Source of the DNA: JAPOQD01 sp964620555
Lineage (GTDB): Bacteria > Pseudomonadota > Gammaproteobacteria > Pseudomonadales > Halieaceae
Length of the DNA stretch: 58,420 bases
NCBI GenBank assembly: GCA_964620555.1
Contig: CAZUGZ010000008.1
Coordinates: forward strand, 1-58,420
Direction: 5' to 3'
Below the pieces are notes generated by a model, which was not told the DNA's origin, did no database searches, and worked only from the letters and a program-made list of their open reading frames with translations. Position 1 is the first letter of the stretch. Each line of letters starts with the position of its first letter. The position numbers were made by a program, and so were the translations under genes. Shown piece by piece: positions 25,213-35,100 of this stretch.

Positions 25213-26820
25213 ATGACAGTGATCAATACCCGGATCAATACCAGGAGCGCCGACTTTTGCGCCAACGCGGAGTCCATGCGGGCGCAGGTTGACGATTTAA
25301 AACGTACCATCGCAACGATTGCCCGGGGTGGCGGAGCCAAAGCCACTGAGCGCCATGTCAGCCGGGGCAAATTGTTGCCTCGAGAGCGTTTGCAGGGGCT
25401 GCTGGATCCGGGCCATCCCTTTTTGGAACTCTCCGCCCTGGCTGCACACGATGTCTATGGTGAAGAGGTTCCCGCCGCCGGCATCATCACCGGAATCGGT
25501 CGCATCAGCGGACAGGAATGCGTTGTCGTGGTCAATGATGCCACGGTGAAAGGCGGTACGTACTACCCGCTCACCGTGAAGAAGCATCTGCGCGCGCAGG
25601 CGATTGCCGCCGAGAATAATTTACCCTGCGTGTACCTGGTGGATTCAGGTGGCGCCAACCTGCCCCGTCAGGATGAGGTATTTCCCGACCGGGAGCACTT
25701 TGGTCGTATCTTCTTCAATCAAGCCAACCTGTCTGCGCAGAACATTCCTCAAATCGCGGTGGTGATGGGGTCTTGTACTGCGGGTGGCGCCTATGTGCCG
25801 GCCATGGCCGACGAGTCCATTATCGTCAAGGAACAGGGCACCATCTTTCTCGCCGGGCCGCCATTGGTCAAAGCGGCGACCGGTGAAGTGGTTACCGCCG
25901 AGGAATTGGGTGGTGGCGATGTACACAGTCGCGTATCCGGTGTCGCCGATCATCTTGCCAACAATGATCACCACGCCCTGGATTTGGCGCGCAGGGCGGT
26001 GGCCCGGCTCAACCGCGTCAAACCGGGTGGTGGTGATTTGAGCGAGGTGGTGGACCCGGTCTACGATGCCGGGGAGATCTACGGCGTGGTGCCGGCGGAT
26101 TCCCGCAAGTCCTATGATGTGCGGGAGGTCATTGCGCGGATTGTGGATGGCTCCGACCTGGACGAATTCAAAGCGCTTTATGGCGCCACGCTGGTGTGTG
26201 GATTTGCGCGCATATTTGGTTACCCGGTGGGCATTTTGGCCAACAACGGCATTCTCTTTGGCGAGTCGGCGCTGAAGGGTGCACACTTTATTGAACTCTG
26301 TGCGCAGCGAAAAATTCCCCTGGTGTTCCTGCAGAATATCAATGGCTTTATGGTCGGCAGGCAATACGAAAATGACGGCATTGCCAAACATGGCGCCAAG
26401 ATGGTGACTGCGGTTGCCACGGCCAATGTACCCAAGTTTACCGTAATCATTGGTGGTTCCTTTGGCGCGGGCAATTACGGCATGTGTGGTCGTGCCTATG
26501 ATCCGCGCTTCCTGTTCATGTGGCCCAATGCCCGTATTTCGGTGATGGGTGGTGAGCAGGCGGCCGGTGTCCTGGCACAGGTAACCCGGGACAATCACGC
26601 GCGCGAAGGCAGGGACTGGGGTGCCGAGGAAGAGGCACAGTTCAGGCAGCCTATCCTTGACAAATATGAGCACCAGGGGCATCCCTACTACGCATCTGCC
26701 CGGCTGTGGGACGATGGCGTGATCGATCCCGCGGACACCCGAATGGTGTTGGGACTGTCGATTTCCGCCAGCCGCAATCGGGTCATGGGAGACACCAGGT
26801 TTGGTGTTTTCCGAATGTGA
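25213..26820 (+). CDS. Acyl-CoA carboxylase carboxyltransferase (beta) subunit, MCC/GCC type
   Basis: A 535-aa beta subunit that carboxylates a branched enoyl-CoA using biotin-bound CO2. It reads like LiuB/AtuC proteins: RLQGLLDPGHPFLELS, VNDATVKGGTYYPLTVKKHL, YLVDSGGANLPRQDEVFPDR, and the oxyanion region VMGSCTAGGAYVPAM. Methylcrotonyl-CoA and geranyl-CoA carboxylases cannot be separated by eye; the usual liu partners (LiuA, LiuC, HMG-CoA lyase) are missing here, so leucine degradation is less certain. The start ATG has GAGAGA upstream; the open frame before it is not coding-like. Confidence 0.88.
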   Translation: MTVINTRINTRSADFCANAESMRAQVDDLKRTIATIARGGGAKATERHVSRGKLLPRERLQGLLDPGHPFLELSALAAHDVYGEEVPAAGIITGIGRISGQECVVVVNDATVKGGTYYPLTVKKHLRAQAIAAENNLPCVYLVDSGGANLPRQDEVFPDREHFGRIFFNQANLSAQNIPQIAVVMGSCTAGGAYVPAMADESIIVKEQGTIFLAGPPLVKAATGEVVTAEELGGGDVHSRVSGVADHLANNDHHALDLARRAVARLNRVKPGGGDLSEVVDPVYDAGEIYGVVPADSRKSYDVREVIARIVDGSDLDEFKALYGATLVCGFARIFGYPVGILANNGILFGESALKGAHFIELCAQRKIPLVFLQNINGFMVGRQYENDGIAKHGAKMVTAVATANVPKFTVIIGGSFGAGNYGMCGRAYDPRFLFMWPNARISVMGGEQAAGVLAQVTRDNHAREGRDWGAEEEAQFRQPILDKYEHQGHPYYASARLWDDGVIDPADTRMVLGLSISASRNRVMGDTRFGVFRM

Positions 26821-26851
26821 ATTCCATTATCGGTGAAGATGCGAGCTGATC

Positions 26852-28750
26852 ATGTTCAAAAAAATACTGATTGCCAACCGCGGTGAGATCGCCTGCCGAG
26901 TTATCAGGACTGCCAGGGCGATGGGTATTGCGACGGTGGCCGTCCACAGCGATGCCGATCGCGATGCCCTGCATGTGCAAATGGCCGATGAGTCCTATTC
27001 TCTCGGCCCGTCCCCCGCCAATGAATCCTATCTGGTTGCAGACAAGCTGATTCAGGCGGCTTTGCAAAGTGCTGCCGAGGCAGTACATCCGGGCTACGGC
27101 TTCCTGTCGGAGAACGCGGAATTTTGCCGTCGGTGCGCGGCCCACGACCTGGTATTCATCGGCCCTCCGGATGCGGCGATTGCAGCCATGGGGTCCAAGT
27201 CCGCGGCCAAAACCATCATGGCGGATGCCGGGGTTCCCGTGGTGCCGGGTTACCATGGCGATGATCAGGATTCCCAGGTGATCAAGCGGGCCGCCGGCGA
27301 AATTGGCTACCCGGTGTTGCTTAAACCGGCTGCCGGCGGAGGTGGCAAGGGGATGCGCGTGGTCGATTCGGAGGCCGGGTTCGACGAGGCTTTTGCGGCG
27401 GCCAGGCGCGAAGCGCAGAGCAGCTTCAACGACGACCGCATGCTCGTTGAAAAATACCTGCTCAATCCTCGCCACGTCGAAATTCAGGTATTCTGCGATA
27501 GTCATCGGAATGCGGTGTACCTGTTTGAGCGCGACTGCTCAGTGCAGCGCCGTCATCAAAAAGTCATCGAGGAGGCGCCCGCCCCCGGCATGGCGGAAGC
27601 CCTGCGCCGGCAAATGGGGGAGGCGGCTATCGCGGCGGCGCAAGCGATACACTATGAAGGCGCGGGGACCGTAGAGTTCCTGCTCGATAGCCAGGGACAG
27701 TTCTACTTTATGGAGATGAATACTCGCCTGCAGGTAGAGCATCCGGTCACTGAGATGATCACTGGTCAGGATCTGGTGGAGTGGCAACTGCGCATTGCCG
27801 CCGGTGAACCATTGCCCCGTTCTCAGGAACAGCTGAAAATCAATGGGCACGCCTTTGAGGTGCGGATTTATGCGGAAGATCCCGATCACGATTTTCTTCC
27901 CGCCACCGGTAGGCTCAAACATCTGAGGCCGCCCGCTGAAAACGCCAATGTCCGGGTCGATACCGGGGTCAATGAAGGGGATGAGATCAGTATCTATTAC
28001 GATCCGTTGATCGCCAAGCTAATTGTTTGGGACGAGGATCGCGACCGGGCCCTGGAACGCCTGATCCGGGCTCTGAGTGAATACCGCATTGGCGGTCTGA
28101 CCACCAATATCGGCTTTCTCTATAATCTCGCCACCAGCCATGCCTTTCGCAATGCCTCGGTCAACACCGGCTTTATCGAAGAACATGGGCAGGAGATATT
28201 CCGCCGGCGCGATTGTGATATCGATTATGCTGCGCCACTGGCAGCGGCGGCCATACTGCAATTGCGCGAACAGCGATCGCTGGATGCCGCCAACCGATCC
28301 AGCGACCCCAACTCACCCTGGCATTTGTCCAATAGCTGGGGGCTGCCGCGGCCAACACTTCAAATGCAAATACAGCAGTCCAAGGTGACTGTCGGTACGG
28401 ATAGCCGGGCAGACCTGGTGAATGTGAGTATTGCAATGGCCGATTCCGGCTTTGATCTGTTTACGCCGGAAGGCTACTTTCACTGCGCCGAAATGCAGCC
28501 GGATCTCGGCCTGGAGACTCGTGGCCACAGTGATGACAGTTTCAGGGCACCGATGAACGGCACCGTGGTCGCCCTGTTATCCGGGCCCGGCAGGTCGGTG
28601 CGCAAGGGCGACACCCTGCTGGTGATGGAAGCCATGAAAATGGAACACGCAATTGTCGCTCCCGGCGATGGCGTGGTAAATGAATTTTATTTCGAGCCCG
28701 GTGACATCGTCGACGGTGGCGCTACACTGCTGAATTTCGAGTTCAGTTAA
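26852..28750 (+). CDS. Acyl-CoA carboxylase biotin-carboxylase/BCCP (alpha) subunit
   Basis: A 632-aa alpha subunit. The biotin carboxylase domain (1-450) opens FKKILIANRGEIACRVI. It carries the ATP-grasp loop AAGGGGKGMRVV and MEMNTRLQVEHPVTE. A linker domain follows, and the biotinyl domain ends the protein with MEAMKMEH (Lys biotinylated, about residue 597). Together with the beta subunit 31 bases upstream it forms a complete two-chain carboxylase. Its need for bicarbonate fits the carbonic anhydrase gene 54 bases downstream. Confidence 0.93.
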   Translation: MFKKILIANRGEIACRVIRTARAMGIATVAVHSDADRDALHVQMADESYSLGPSPANESYLVADKLIQAALQSAAEAVHPGYGFLSENAEFCRRCAAHDLVFIGPPDAAIAAMGSKSAAKTIMADAGVPVVPGYHGDDQDSQVIKRAAGEIGYPVLLKPAAGGGGKGMRVVDSEAGFDEAFAAARREAQSSFNDDRMLVEKYLLNPRHVEIQVFCDSHRNAVYLFERDCSVQRRHQKVIEEAPAPGMAEALRRQMGEAAIAAAQAIHYEGAGTVEFLLDSQGQFYFMEMNTRLQVEHPVTEMITGQDLVEWQLRIAAGEPLPRSQEQLKINGHAFEVRIYAEDPDHDFLPATGRLKHLRPPAENANVRVDTGVNEGDEISIYYDPLIAKLIVWDEDRDRALERLIRALSEYRIGGLTTNIGFLYNLATSHAFRNASVNTGFIEEHGQEIFRRRDCDIDYAAPLAAAAILQLREQRSLDAANRSSDPNSPWHLSNSWGLPRPTLQMQIQQSKVTVGTDSRADLVNVSIAMADSGFDLFTPEGYFHCAEMQPDLGLETRGHSDDSFRAPMNGTVVALLSGPGRSVRKGDTLLVMEAMKMEHAIVAPGDGVVNEFYFEPGDIVDGGATLLNFEFS

Positions 28751-28804
28751 AAGTGAAATGCAGTCGAAAACAGCCGGTTTCCGCATTCAGGATGTGACGG
28801 CAAC

Positions 28805-29461
28805 ATGAAGACCCTGACCAGAGAATTACGGGACGCCATTACTCCGGATTCGGCGCTGGATTTATTGAAGGCGGGCAACCGGCGTTTTATCAATAATCTG
28901 CAGGCGGACCGCAACCTGTTACAGCAGGCAAGTGCGACATCCAGAGGTCAGTATCCCTTTGCAACGATATTGAGCTGCATCGATTCGAGGACCTCGGCGG
29001 AAATCATATTCGATCAGGGCCTCGGCGATATATTCAGCGTTCGGATAGCGGGCAATATCATCAACGACGATATTTTGGGGAGCATGGAGTATGCCTGCAA
29101 AGTGGCAGGTTCGAGGATTATTGTCGTTTTGGGCCACAGCAATTGTGGGGCAATCAAGAGCGCTTGTGATAGCGTCGAAATGGGGAATCTGACGGCATTG
29201 CTTGCAAAAATACGGCCCGCAGTTGAGGCTGAAAAGTCCGTACTGGAAAACCGTGACTCTGGAAATGATGAATTTGTCGAAAAAGTGGCGCTTCTCAATG
29301 TAGAGCGAACCATGCAGGGTATCGAGCAGGGAAGTTCAATTTTGAAAGATATGTTGGAAAATAATAAGATACTACTGGTCGGCGGCATGCACGACATCGC
29401 TACTGGAGAAGTTACTTTTTTCCGGTTCAACCGGAAAAACCAGGGCAGCAGTCCCCCATAG
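28805..29461 (+). CDS. Beta-class carbonic anhydrase
   Basis: A 218-aa enzyme that interconverts CO2 and bicarbonate. Zinc ligands are Cys58 (SCIDSR, with the Asp60/Arg62 dyad), His111 and Cys114 (GHSNCGAI). The end carries the usual LVGGMHDIATGEVTFF strand. It has no signal peptide, so it is cytoplasmic. Immediately downstream of both carboxylase subunits, it is placed to raise local bicarbonate; that role is inference. Its last 60 residues and downstream DNA are less GC-rich than the operon. Confidence 0.92.
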   Translation: MKTLTRELRDAITPDSALDLLKAGNRRFINNLQADRNLLQQASATSRGQYPFATILSCIDSRTSAEIIFDQGLGDIFSVRIAGNIINDDILGSMEYACKVAGSRIIVVLGHSNCGAIKSACDSVEMGNLTALLAKIRPAVEAEKSVLENRDSGNDEFVEKVALLNVERTMQGIEQGSSILKDMLENNKILLVGGMHDIATGEVTFFRFNRKNQGSSPP

Positions 29462-29919
29462 ACAGGATTGAGCACGGCCTTTCTCCCGGTCGATGCCGGT
29501 ACCTGAGCGATGGTGCTGCAAAGCAGGTGATTACTAAGCAGCTTTCGGTGCTCGGAAAAAAACGCTATTCCTGCGATGAAAAAATATTGGCAGGCAGTGT
29601 CCGGCAACCGCCCACCTCAGAAAGTGAACGCTTTTTGGGATACTACCCGGTCTATTACAGGTTTGTTATCCGCTAAAATGATCTCAGGAAAATATGATGT
29701 CTTGCGAGCGCTTGCCGTCAATAAAATGGAAAAAAAAGATTGATTTCCCAAATAATGGCGTTAAAATGCGCCCCCGATTGTTCTTTTGAAGACTGCGTAT
29801 AGCAAGATGGATAATCTGAATTTCCGGAATGTATCGTCCAGCACAATGGAACGGATCGTGGCGTGAACCAAGGTTTACGTCGAAAATAAACAGTAACCAA
29901 AATACAGGAAACACCAAAC
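29462..29919. other. 458-base intergenic region
   Basis: Base composition turns AT-rich from about 29640. The only supported element is the promoter at 29740-29767. No terminator with a stem and T run was found after the carbonic anhydrase gene. Confidence 0.5.
29740..29767 (+). promoter_or_regulatory. Predicted sigma-70 promoter of the H-NS-like gene
   Basis: TTGATT (29740-29745), a 16-base spacer and TAAAAT (29762-29767). A transcript would have a leader of about 145 bases before the ATG at 29920, long enough for leader control. Confidence 0.55.
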
Positions 29920-30099
29920 ATGAGCACACTTGATGAATTGTTAGACCAGCAAAAAGATCTGCAAAAGCAGATAAAGGAAGTATCCAGGGCAGAACGTGCC
30001 GCGGCACTGAAAACTGTCCGGTCCCTGTGCAAACAACACGGTTTTACCGCGTCCATGCTGAAGGGTGTACTTGCTGGCGGACGTACCAGAAGAAAGTAA
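29920..30099 (+). CDS. Mini H-NS-like protein (59 aa)
   Basis: A short gene with AGGA 11 bases before the ATG. Translation gives MSTLDELLDQQKDLQKQIKE, then a charged helix (VSRAERAAALKTVRSLCKQHG) and a basic tail (LAGGRTRRK). The heptad-like N-terminal helix followed by 'I/V-R-x-L-xxxHGFTASML' is the oligomerisation region of H-NS/MvaT-like nucleoid proteins. The usual C-terminal DNA-binding domain is reduced to a Gly/Arg/Lys tail that could act like an AT-hook. The family call is by eye; a coiled-coil peptide of other function is possible. Confidence 0.6.
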   Translation: MSTLDELLDQQKDLQKQIKEVSRAERAAALKTVRSLCKQHGFTASMLKGVLAGGRTRRK

Positions 30100-30233
30100 T
30101 CGCCAGCCGGCAAATCTCTAGAAGGGCTGGCACCCCCGGCATCATCGGGGCCTCAGCAATCTCCGCCAGTCCGCGCGTTGATCAACCCGCCTCTATTCGC
30201 GCTGAGGCAGAGTCGTGGAAGATCAACGAGACA

Positions 30234-30698
30234 ATGAATGACATTCCTGCTGCAGAACGGCAGCACTGGATGAGTCGGGCGCTGCAATTGGCGCAAATGG
30301 CTGTCCAGCGCCACGAAGTACCGGTTGGCGCCGTCCTGGTGCGCGCCGGCGCAGTACTCGGTGAAGGTCACAACCAGACCATTTCCACCAGTGATCCCAC
30401 CGCTCACGCCGAGCAGGTGGCGCTGCGTCGTGCCGCTGCCAGGGCCGGCAATTATCGGCTTCCCGCCAGCACCCTGTACGTCACCCTGGAACCCTGCACC
30501 ATGTGTGTCGGCGCCTTGATCCATGCGCGCATCGAGCGGCTGATTTTCGCCGCCCGCGAGCCACGCGCGGGCGCGGTCTGCAGCCGGGCGCGGTTGCTGG
30601 ACGAGGATTTCCATAATCATCGGGTGCTGTGGGAAGAGGGACCGTTGGCCGAGGAGAGCGCCACGCTGCTGGAGGATTTCTTTCGCGCCCGACGTTAG
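30234..30698 (+). CDS. tadA: tRNA-specific adenosine deaminase TadA
   Basis: A 154-aa zinc deaminase that makes inosine at position 34 of tRNA-Arg(ACG). The motif HAE (His58, Glu60) and PCxxC (Cys88, Cys91 in EPCTMCVGA) are intact. The start MNDIPAAERQHWMSRAL matches homologues; the open frame before it has no start that fits. The region 30100-30233 upstream holds an inverted repeat (GCCAGCC/GGCTGGC, 16-base loop) without a T run. It is convergent with mltF. Confidence 0.94.
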   Translation: MNDIPAAERQHWMSRALQLAQMAVQRHEVPVGAVLVRAGAVLGEGHNQTISTSDPTAHAEQVALRRAAARAGNYRLPASTLYVTLEPCTMCVGALIHARIERLIFAAREPRAGAVCSRARLLDEDFHNHRVLWEEGPLAEESATLLEDFFRARR

Positions 30699-30777
30699 CC
30701 CAGGCTTGTCCCCCGGCGCTCGCATCCATTGGTGAAGTTAGCGGGTCGGGCACGTGATCCGGACCTTTTCGCCCGGG

Positions 30778-31980
30778 TCAGTGGGAGTCCAACAGACTGG
30801 TGAAGTGCGATGCTTCCGGAGAGAGCGCGGCGAAGCTGCCGGTGGGTTCGGTGGAGTTCCGGGCGAGATCCCACCAACTCAGAATCCGGTAGTAGTTGCG
30901 AATGTTGTTCACGTAGGTAACCGGTTCCGAACCACGGGCGTACCCATGGCGGGTATCGGCATAGTGGGACCGCTCCTGCAGCAGCGGCAGGTATGTGGCC
31001 ACCTCTGTCCAGTAATGCGGATCACCACCCAGGCGTTCGGTGATAACCCGGGCGTCTTCCAGATGACCCCGCCCGATATTGTAGGCGGCCAGGGCAAACC
31101 AGCTTCGGTCGGGTTCGACAATATCGCCGGGCAACAGGTTCTTGACCTTGAGGAGGTAACCTGCCCCGCCACGCAGGCTTTGCATGGGGTCCAGGCGGTC
31201 GTCTACCGCCATCTCCCGAGCGGTGTCTCGGGTCAGCATCATCATTCCGCGCACCCCGGTGTTGGACCGGGCGCGCGGGTTCCAGTGGGATTCCTGGTAG
31301 GCCATTGCCGCCAGCAGCCGCCAATCCAGTTGGTATTCCCCGGCTACCTGACGAATTTCAGCCTCATAGCAGGGCAGGTCACGTCGCATGTTGCGACTGA
31401 AGGTCTGGAAATTTTCCGGGTCGAGTGGGGCGAAATCGGCAAACTGCTGTTCCCGGAGCAACGCCAGTTGCCCGCTCTGCTCCAGGTGCCGCAGAAATTT
31501 GTCCGCCCGCTGCCTCAGGTGGCCCTGGGCCGCGCCGGGCGCGAATAACCAGACCAGTTGTCGCCCGCTGCCATCAACTTTGTGGTAGGGACGGCTGTGC
31601 GGAAATCTTCGGTCCGGATGTGAGCCACGGGTAACGGCGGCAAGGTCGAGGCGACCAAGGCGAAGGTTGCGCAGCAGACCGGGTTTACTGTCGTCGGAGT
31701 AGGCCTCCAGCGTCACGCCCAGTTCTTCCGCGAAACGGTAGGCCAATTGATATTCCAGCCGATATACTTCCGGATGGGCACTGACCGGGCTGGTGTGAAT
31801 GCCCAGGCGCAGCACCCCGGCCTCTTCAATCAGCGCCAGGCGGTCCCTCGCGCTGCAGCCGGTCAGAATCAGGAGAATGGCCAATACAGCCAGTTTCCCC
31901 GATCCGCGTATTTCGCGAAGGTACGCGGCGGGAGGGTGCTGAACCATGCGGGCTAAACCAGTCACTGCGTTAGTCGCCAT
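30778..31980 (-). CDS. mltF: Membrane-bound lytic murein transglycosylase F, shortened
   Basis: A 400-aa lipoprotein (lipobox ILTGCS, about residue 42). The lytic SLT domain begins near residue 205; its catalytic Glu is in MAYQESHWNP, followed by GVRGMMMLT and AAYNIGRGHLEDA. The N-terminal SBP_bac_3 domain (about 52-165) has only one lobe: after QLVWLFAP it jumps to a helix like the end of the domain. E. coli MltF is about 518 residues, so roughly 90-100 are missing. A start at 31947 (MVQHPP) is also possible. It lies next to purL, as in Pseudomonas. Confidence 0.85.
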   Translation of the reverse strand: MATNAVTGLARMVQHPPAAYLREIRGSGKLAVLAILLILTGCSARDRLALIEEAGVLRLGIHTSPVSAHPEVYRLEYQLAYRFAEELGVTLEAYSDDSKPGLLRNLRLGRLDLAAVTRGSHPDRRFPHSRPYHKVDGSGRQLVWLFAPGAAQGHLRQRADKFLRHLEQSGQLALLREQQFADFAPLDPENFQTFSRNMRRDLPCYEAEIRQVAGEYQLDWRLLAAMAYQESHWNPRARSNTGVRGMMMLTRDTAREMAVDDRLDPMQSLRGGAGYLLKVKNLLPGDIVEPDRSWFALAAYNIGRGHLEDARVITERLGGDPHYWTEVATYLPLLQERSHYADTRHGYARGSEPVTYVNNIRNYYRILSWWDLARNSTEPTGSFAALSPEASHFTSLLDSH

Positions 31981-31986
31981 GCTGTC

Positions 31987-32015
31987 AGTCTAGGAAAAAC
32001 GGGACGGTGAGTTAA
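31987..32015 (-). promoter_or_regulatory. Candidate promoter of mltF
   Basis: On the minus strand TTAACT (32015-32010), a 17-base spacer and TAGACT (31992-31987). It would start the transcript almost at ATG 31980, which would favour the later ATG at 31947. Confidence 0.35.
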
Positions 32016-32130
32016 GGTAAATAAATACCTTGACCGGCTGCAGGAATTCGTCCAGCCAATGGGACGCGGCTTTGATTATCCATTACAATGGCGCGTCTTT
32101 TTTTAGGGCCCGCTTACGGCGGTTCATCTC

Positions 32131-35100
32131 ATGCTCATCCTGCGCGGCGCAGCCGCTCTGTCGGATTTCAGACTCGATAAACTGGCGGTCAGACTGCGCG
32201 GTATCGAGGCCGGGATCGGTGGAATTCGCGCCGAGTTTGTGCACTTTGTCGCCGGGGTGGAGGAACTGGACAGCACCCAGACCCAGCGTCTTCACGCCCT
32301 CCTGGATTTTGACCCGCAGTGCGCTGCGGAGACCTCCTCCGACAGCCTGTTCCTGGTGGTACCACGCATCGGAACCATTTCACCATGGTCCAGCAAAGCC
32401 ACGGATATAGCCCACAATTGTGGTTTGCCGCAGTTGCTGCGGATCGAACGCGGCATCGCCTATTACCTGGAACTGCCCGACGGCAGGCAGGACTCCCTGC
32501 GTTCGGAAGTGGCTGCCTGCCTGCATGATCGCATGGTGGAGGAGGTATTGCCTGAGCTGGAAATGGCGGCAGGGCTTTTTCAGCAGCAGGCGCCACGGCC
32601 GCTGCGCCACATCGACCTGCTGGGTGGCGGCGCCCGGGCGCTGGCAGAGGCGAATCGCGAACTGGGGCTGGCCCTGGCCGAGGAGGAAATGGATTACCTG
32701 CTGGACAGTTTCCGGCAACTGCAGCGCAATCCCACCGATGTGGAGTTGATGATGTTTGCCCAGGCCAATTCGGAACACTGTCGGCACAAGATTTTCAATG
32801 CCGGTTGGCTGGTGGATGGCGAAAGGCAGCCACGTTCGCTGTTCCAGATGATTTGCAACACCTGTGAGCGGGGCGGTGAGCAGGTGTTGTCGGCGTATTC
32901 CGACAACGCCGCGGTTGTGCAGGGCAGCCGGGCGGGGCGCTTCTATCCGAACCCGGAGGACGGCCAGTACGGGTATTCACGGGAACCCATTCACCTGCTG
33001 CTCAAGGTCGAAACCCACAACCATCCCACCGCCATTGCACCCTTTCCCGGGGCGGGTACCGGGGCAGGCGGGGAAATTCGCGACGAAGGCGCGGTGGGCC
33101 GCGGTGCCAAACCCAAGGCGGGCCTGACCGGATTTTCCGTCTCCAATTTACACATCCCAGGGTTTCCCCAGCCCTGGGAGCAGCACTACGGCAAACCCGC
33201 GCGGCTCGCCTCGGCCCTGGAAATCATGCTGGAGGGCCCCATCGGCGGTGCCGCCTTCAATAACGAATTCGGGCGGCCCAACCTGTGCGGCTACTTCCGC
33301 ACCTGGGAGACTCCGGTCATGGGTCCCGACGGACTCGAACTGCGCGGCTACCACAAGCCGATCATGATTGCCGGCGGCTACGGCAATATCCGCCAACAGC
33401 ACGTCGCCAAGGGCAAATTTGCGTCCGGCGCCAGACTGCTGGTCCTGGGAGGGCCCGCCATGTTGATCGGTTTGGGCGGGGGTGCAGCCAGTTCCCTGGC
33501 CAGCGGGCAGAGTGCCGAAGACCTGGATTTTGCCTCGGTGCAGCGACAAAACCCGGAACTTCAGCGCCGCTGCCAGGAAGTCATCGACCGCTGTTGGCAA
33601 CTGGGGGAAGACAATCCCATCGCCTTTATTCACGATGTGGGGGCCGGTGGTCTGGCCAATGCCCTGCCCGAACTGGTCAAGGACGGTGGCCGTGGCGGTT
33701 GCCTGGAATTGCGCGCGGTACCCAGCGCCGAGTCCGGTCTGTCGCCGCTGGAAATCTGGTGCAATGAATCCCAGGAGCGCTACGTGCTCGCCCTGGCAGC
33801 GCAGGACCTGCCTCGCTTCGATGAAATCTGCCGGCGCGAGCGCTGCCCTTACGCGGTGCTGGGTGAGGCTACCGAAGCTCCGGACTTCGAGGTACGCGAT
33901 CGTCACTTTGACAATCGGCCGGTGGCTCTGCCCCTGTCTGTGCTGTTCGGCAAGCCGCCGCGCATGCATCGGCAATTCCAGCGAAGGTCACTGCAACTGC
34001 CCGCGCTGGCACTGCCGGAGTCAACCCTGGGCGAGGCTCTGGAGCGGGTTCTGCGCCTGCCGGCGGTGGCCAGCAAACAATTCCTGATCACCATCGGCGA
34101 CCGCAGCGTAACCGGTATGGTGGTCCGCGATCAGATGGTGGGCCCGTGGCAGGTTCCGGTGGCCGACTGCGCAGTGACGACCGTGGCCTATGACAGTCGT
34201 GCTGGTGAGGCCATGGCAATGGGGGAACGGACCCCGCTGGCCCTGGTCGACGGGCCCGCCTCCGGGCGCATGGCGGTGGCGGAGGCAATAACCAATATTG
34301 CCCCGGCACGGATCGGCGCCCTCGGCGACGTCAAGTTGTCGGCAAACTGGATGTGCGCCGCCGGGCATGGCCGGGAGGACCAGGTTCTGTTCGATACCGT
34401 ACACGCGGTGGCCATGGAATTTTGTCCCGCCCTGGGCCTCACCATCCCGGTGGGCAAGGATTCCCTGTCGATGCGCACTACCTGGCAGGAGGATGGGCAG
34501 GAAAAGGCAGTTACCGCCCCGGTTTCCCTGATCGTCTCGGCCTTCGCACCCGTGCTCGATGTCGATGCCACCCTCACGCCCCAGTTGCAGGTACCGATCG
34601 AGGAGCACCCGCTGTTCCTGTTTGACGTGTCCGGGGGCCAGCAGCGCCTGGGTGGTTCTGCCCTGGCCCAGGTCTACGGGCAACTCGGCAACGAGGTGCC
34701 CGACGTCGAGCACCCGACTCGACTTGCCGGTCTGTTTCAGCTGGTGCAGCAGGCGATGCAGCAGCAGATGCTGCTGGCCTACCACGACCGTTCCGACGGT
34801 GGCCTGTTCACCACCGTACTGGAAATGGCCTTTGCCGGGCACTGCGGCTTCCATCTCGATATCGAGGCACTGGGAGAGGACGCCGTCGCCGCTCTGTTCA
34901 ATGAAGAGGCGGGGGCGGTCCTGCAGGTGTGCACCGACCAGGTCCAGCGCTTTACCGAGCTGGCCCGGCAACTGGGCGTATCCTCTTGCCTGCTGCCCCT
35001 GGGGCGCGTGCTGGCCGGCGATGAAGTCCTGGTCAACGCCGGAACGCGCTGTCTGTGGCGGGATTCCCGCTCGCGATTGCAGCAGGTGTGGAGCGAAACC

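Noticed and set aside
29527..29676. Open plus-strand frame of 49 residues with a GTG start, ending FLGYYPVYYRFVIR
   Set aside because: No ribosome site and no family; it remains possible but unsupported.
30103..30133. Inverted repeat GCCAGCC/GGCTGGC after the H-NS-like gene as a terminator
   Set aside because: The loop is 16 bases and no T run follows.
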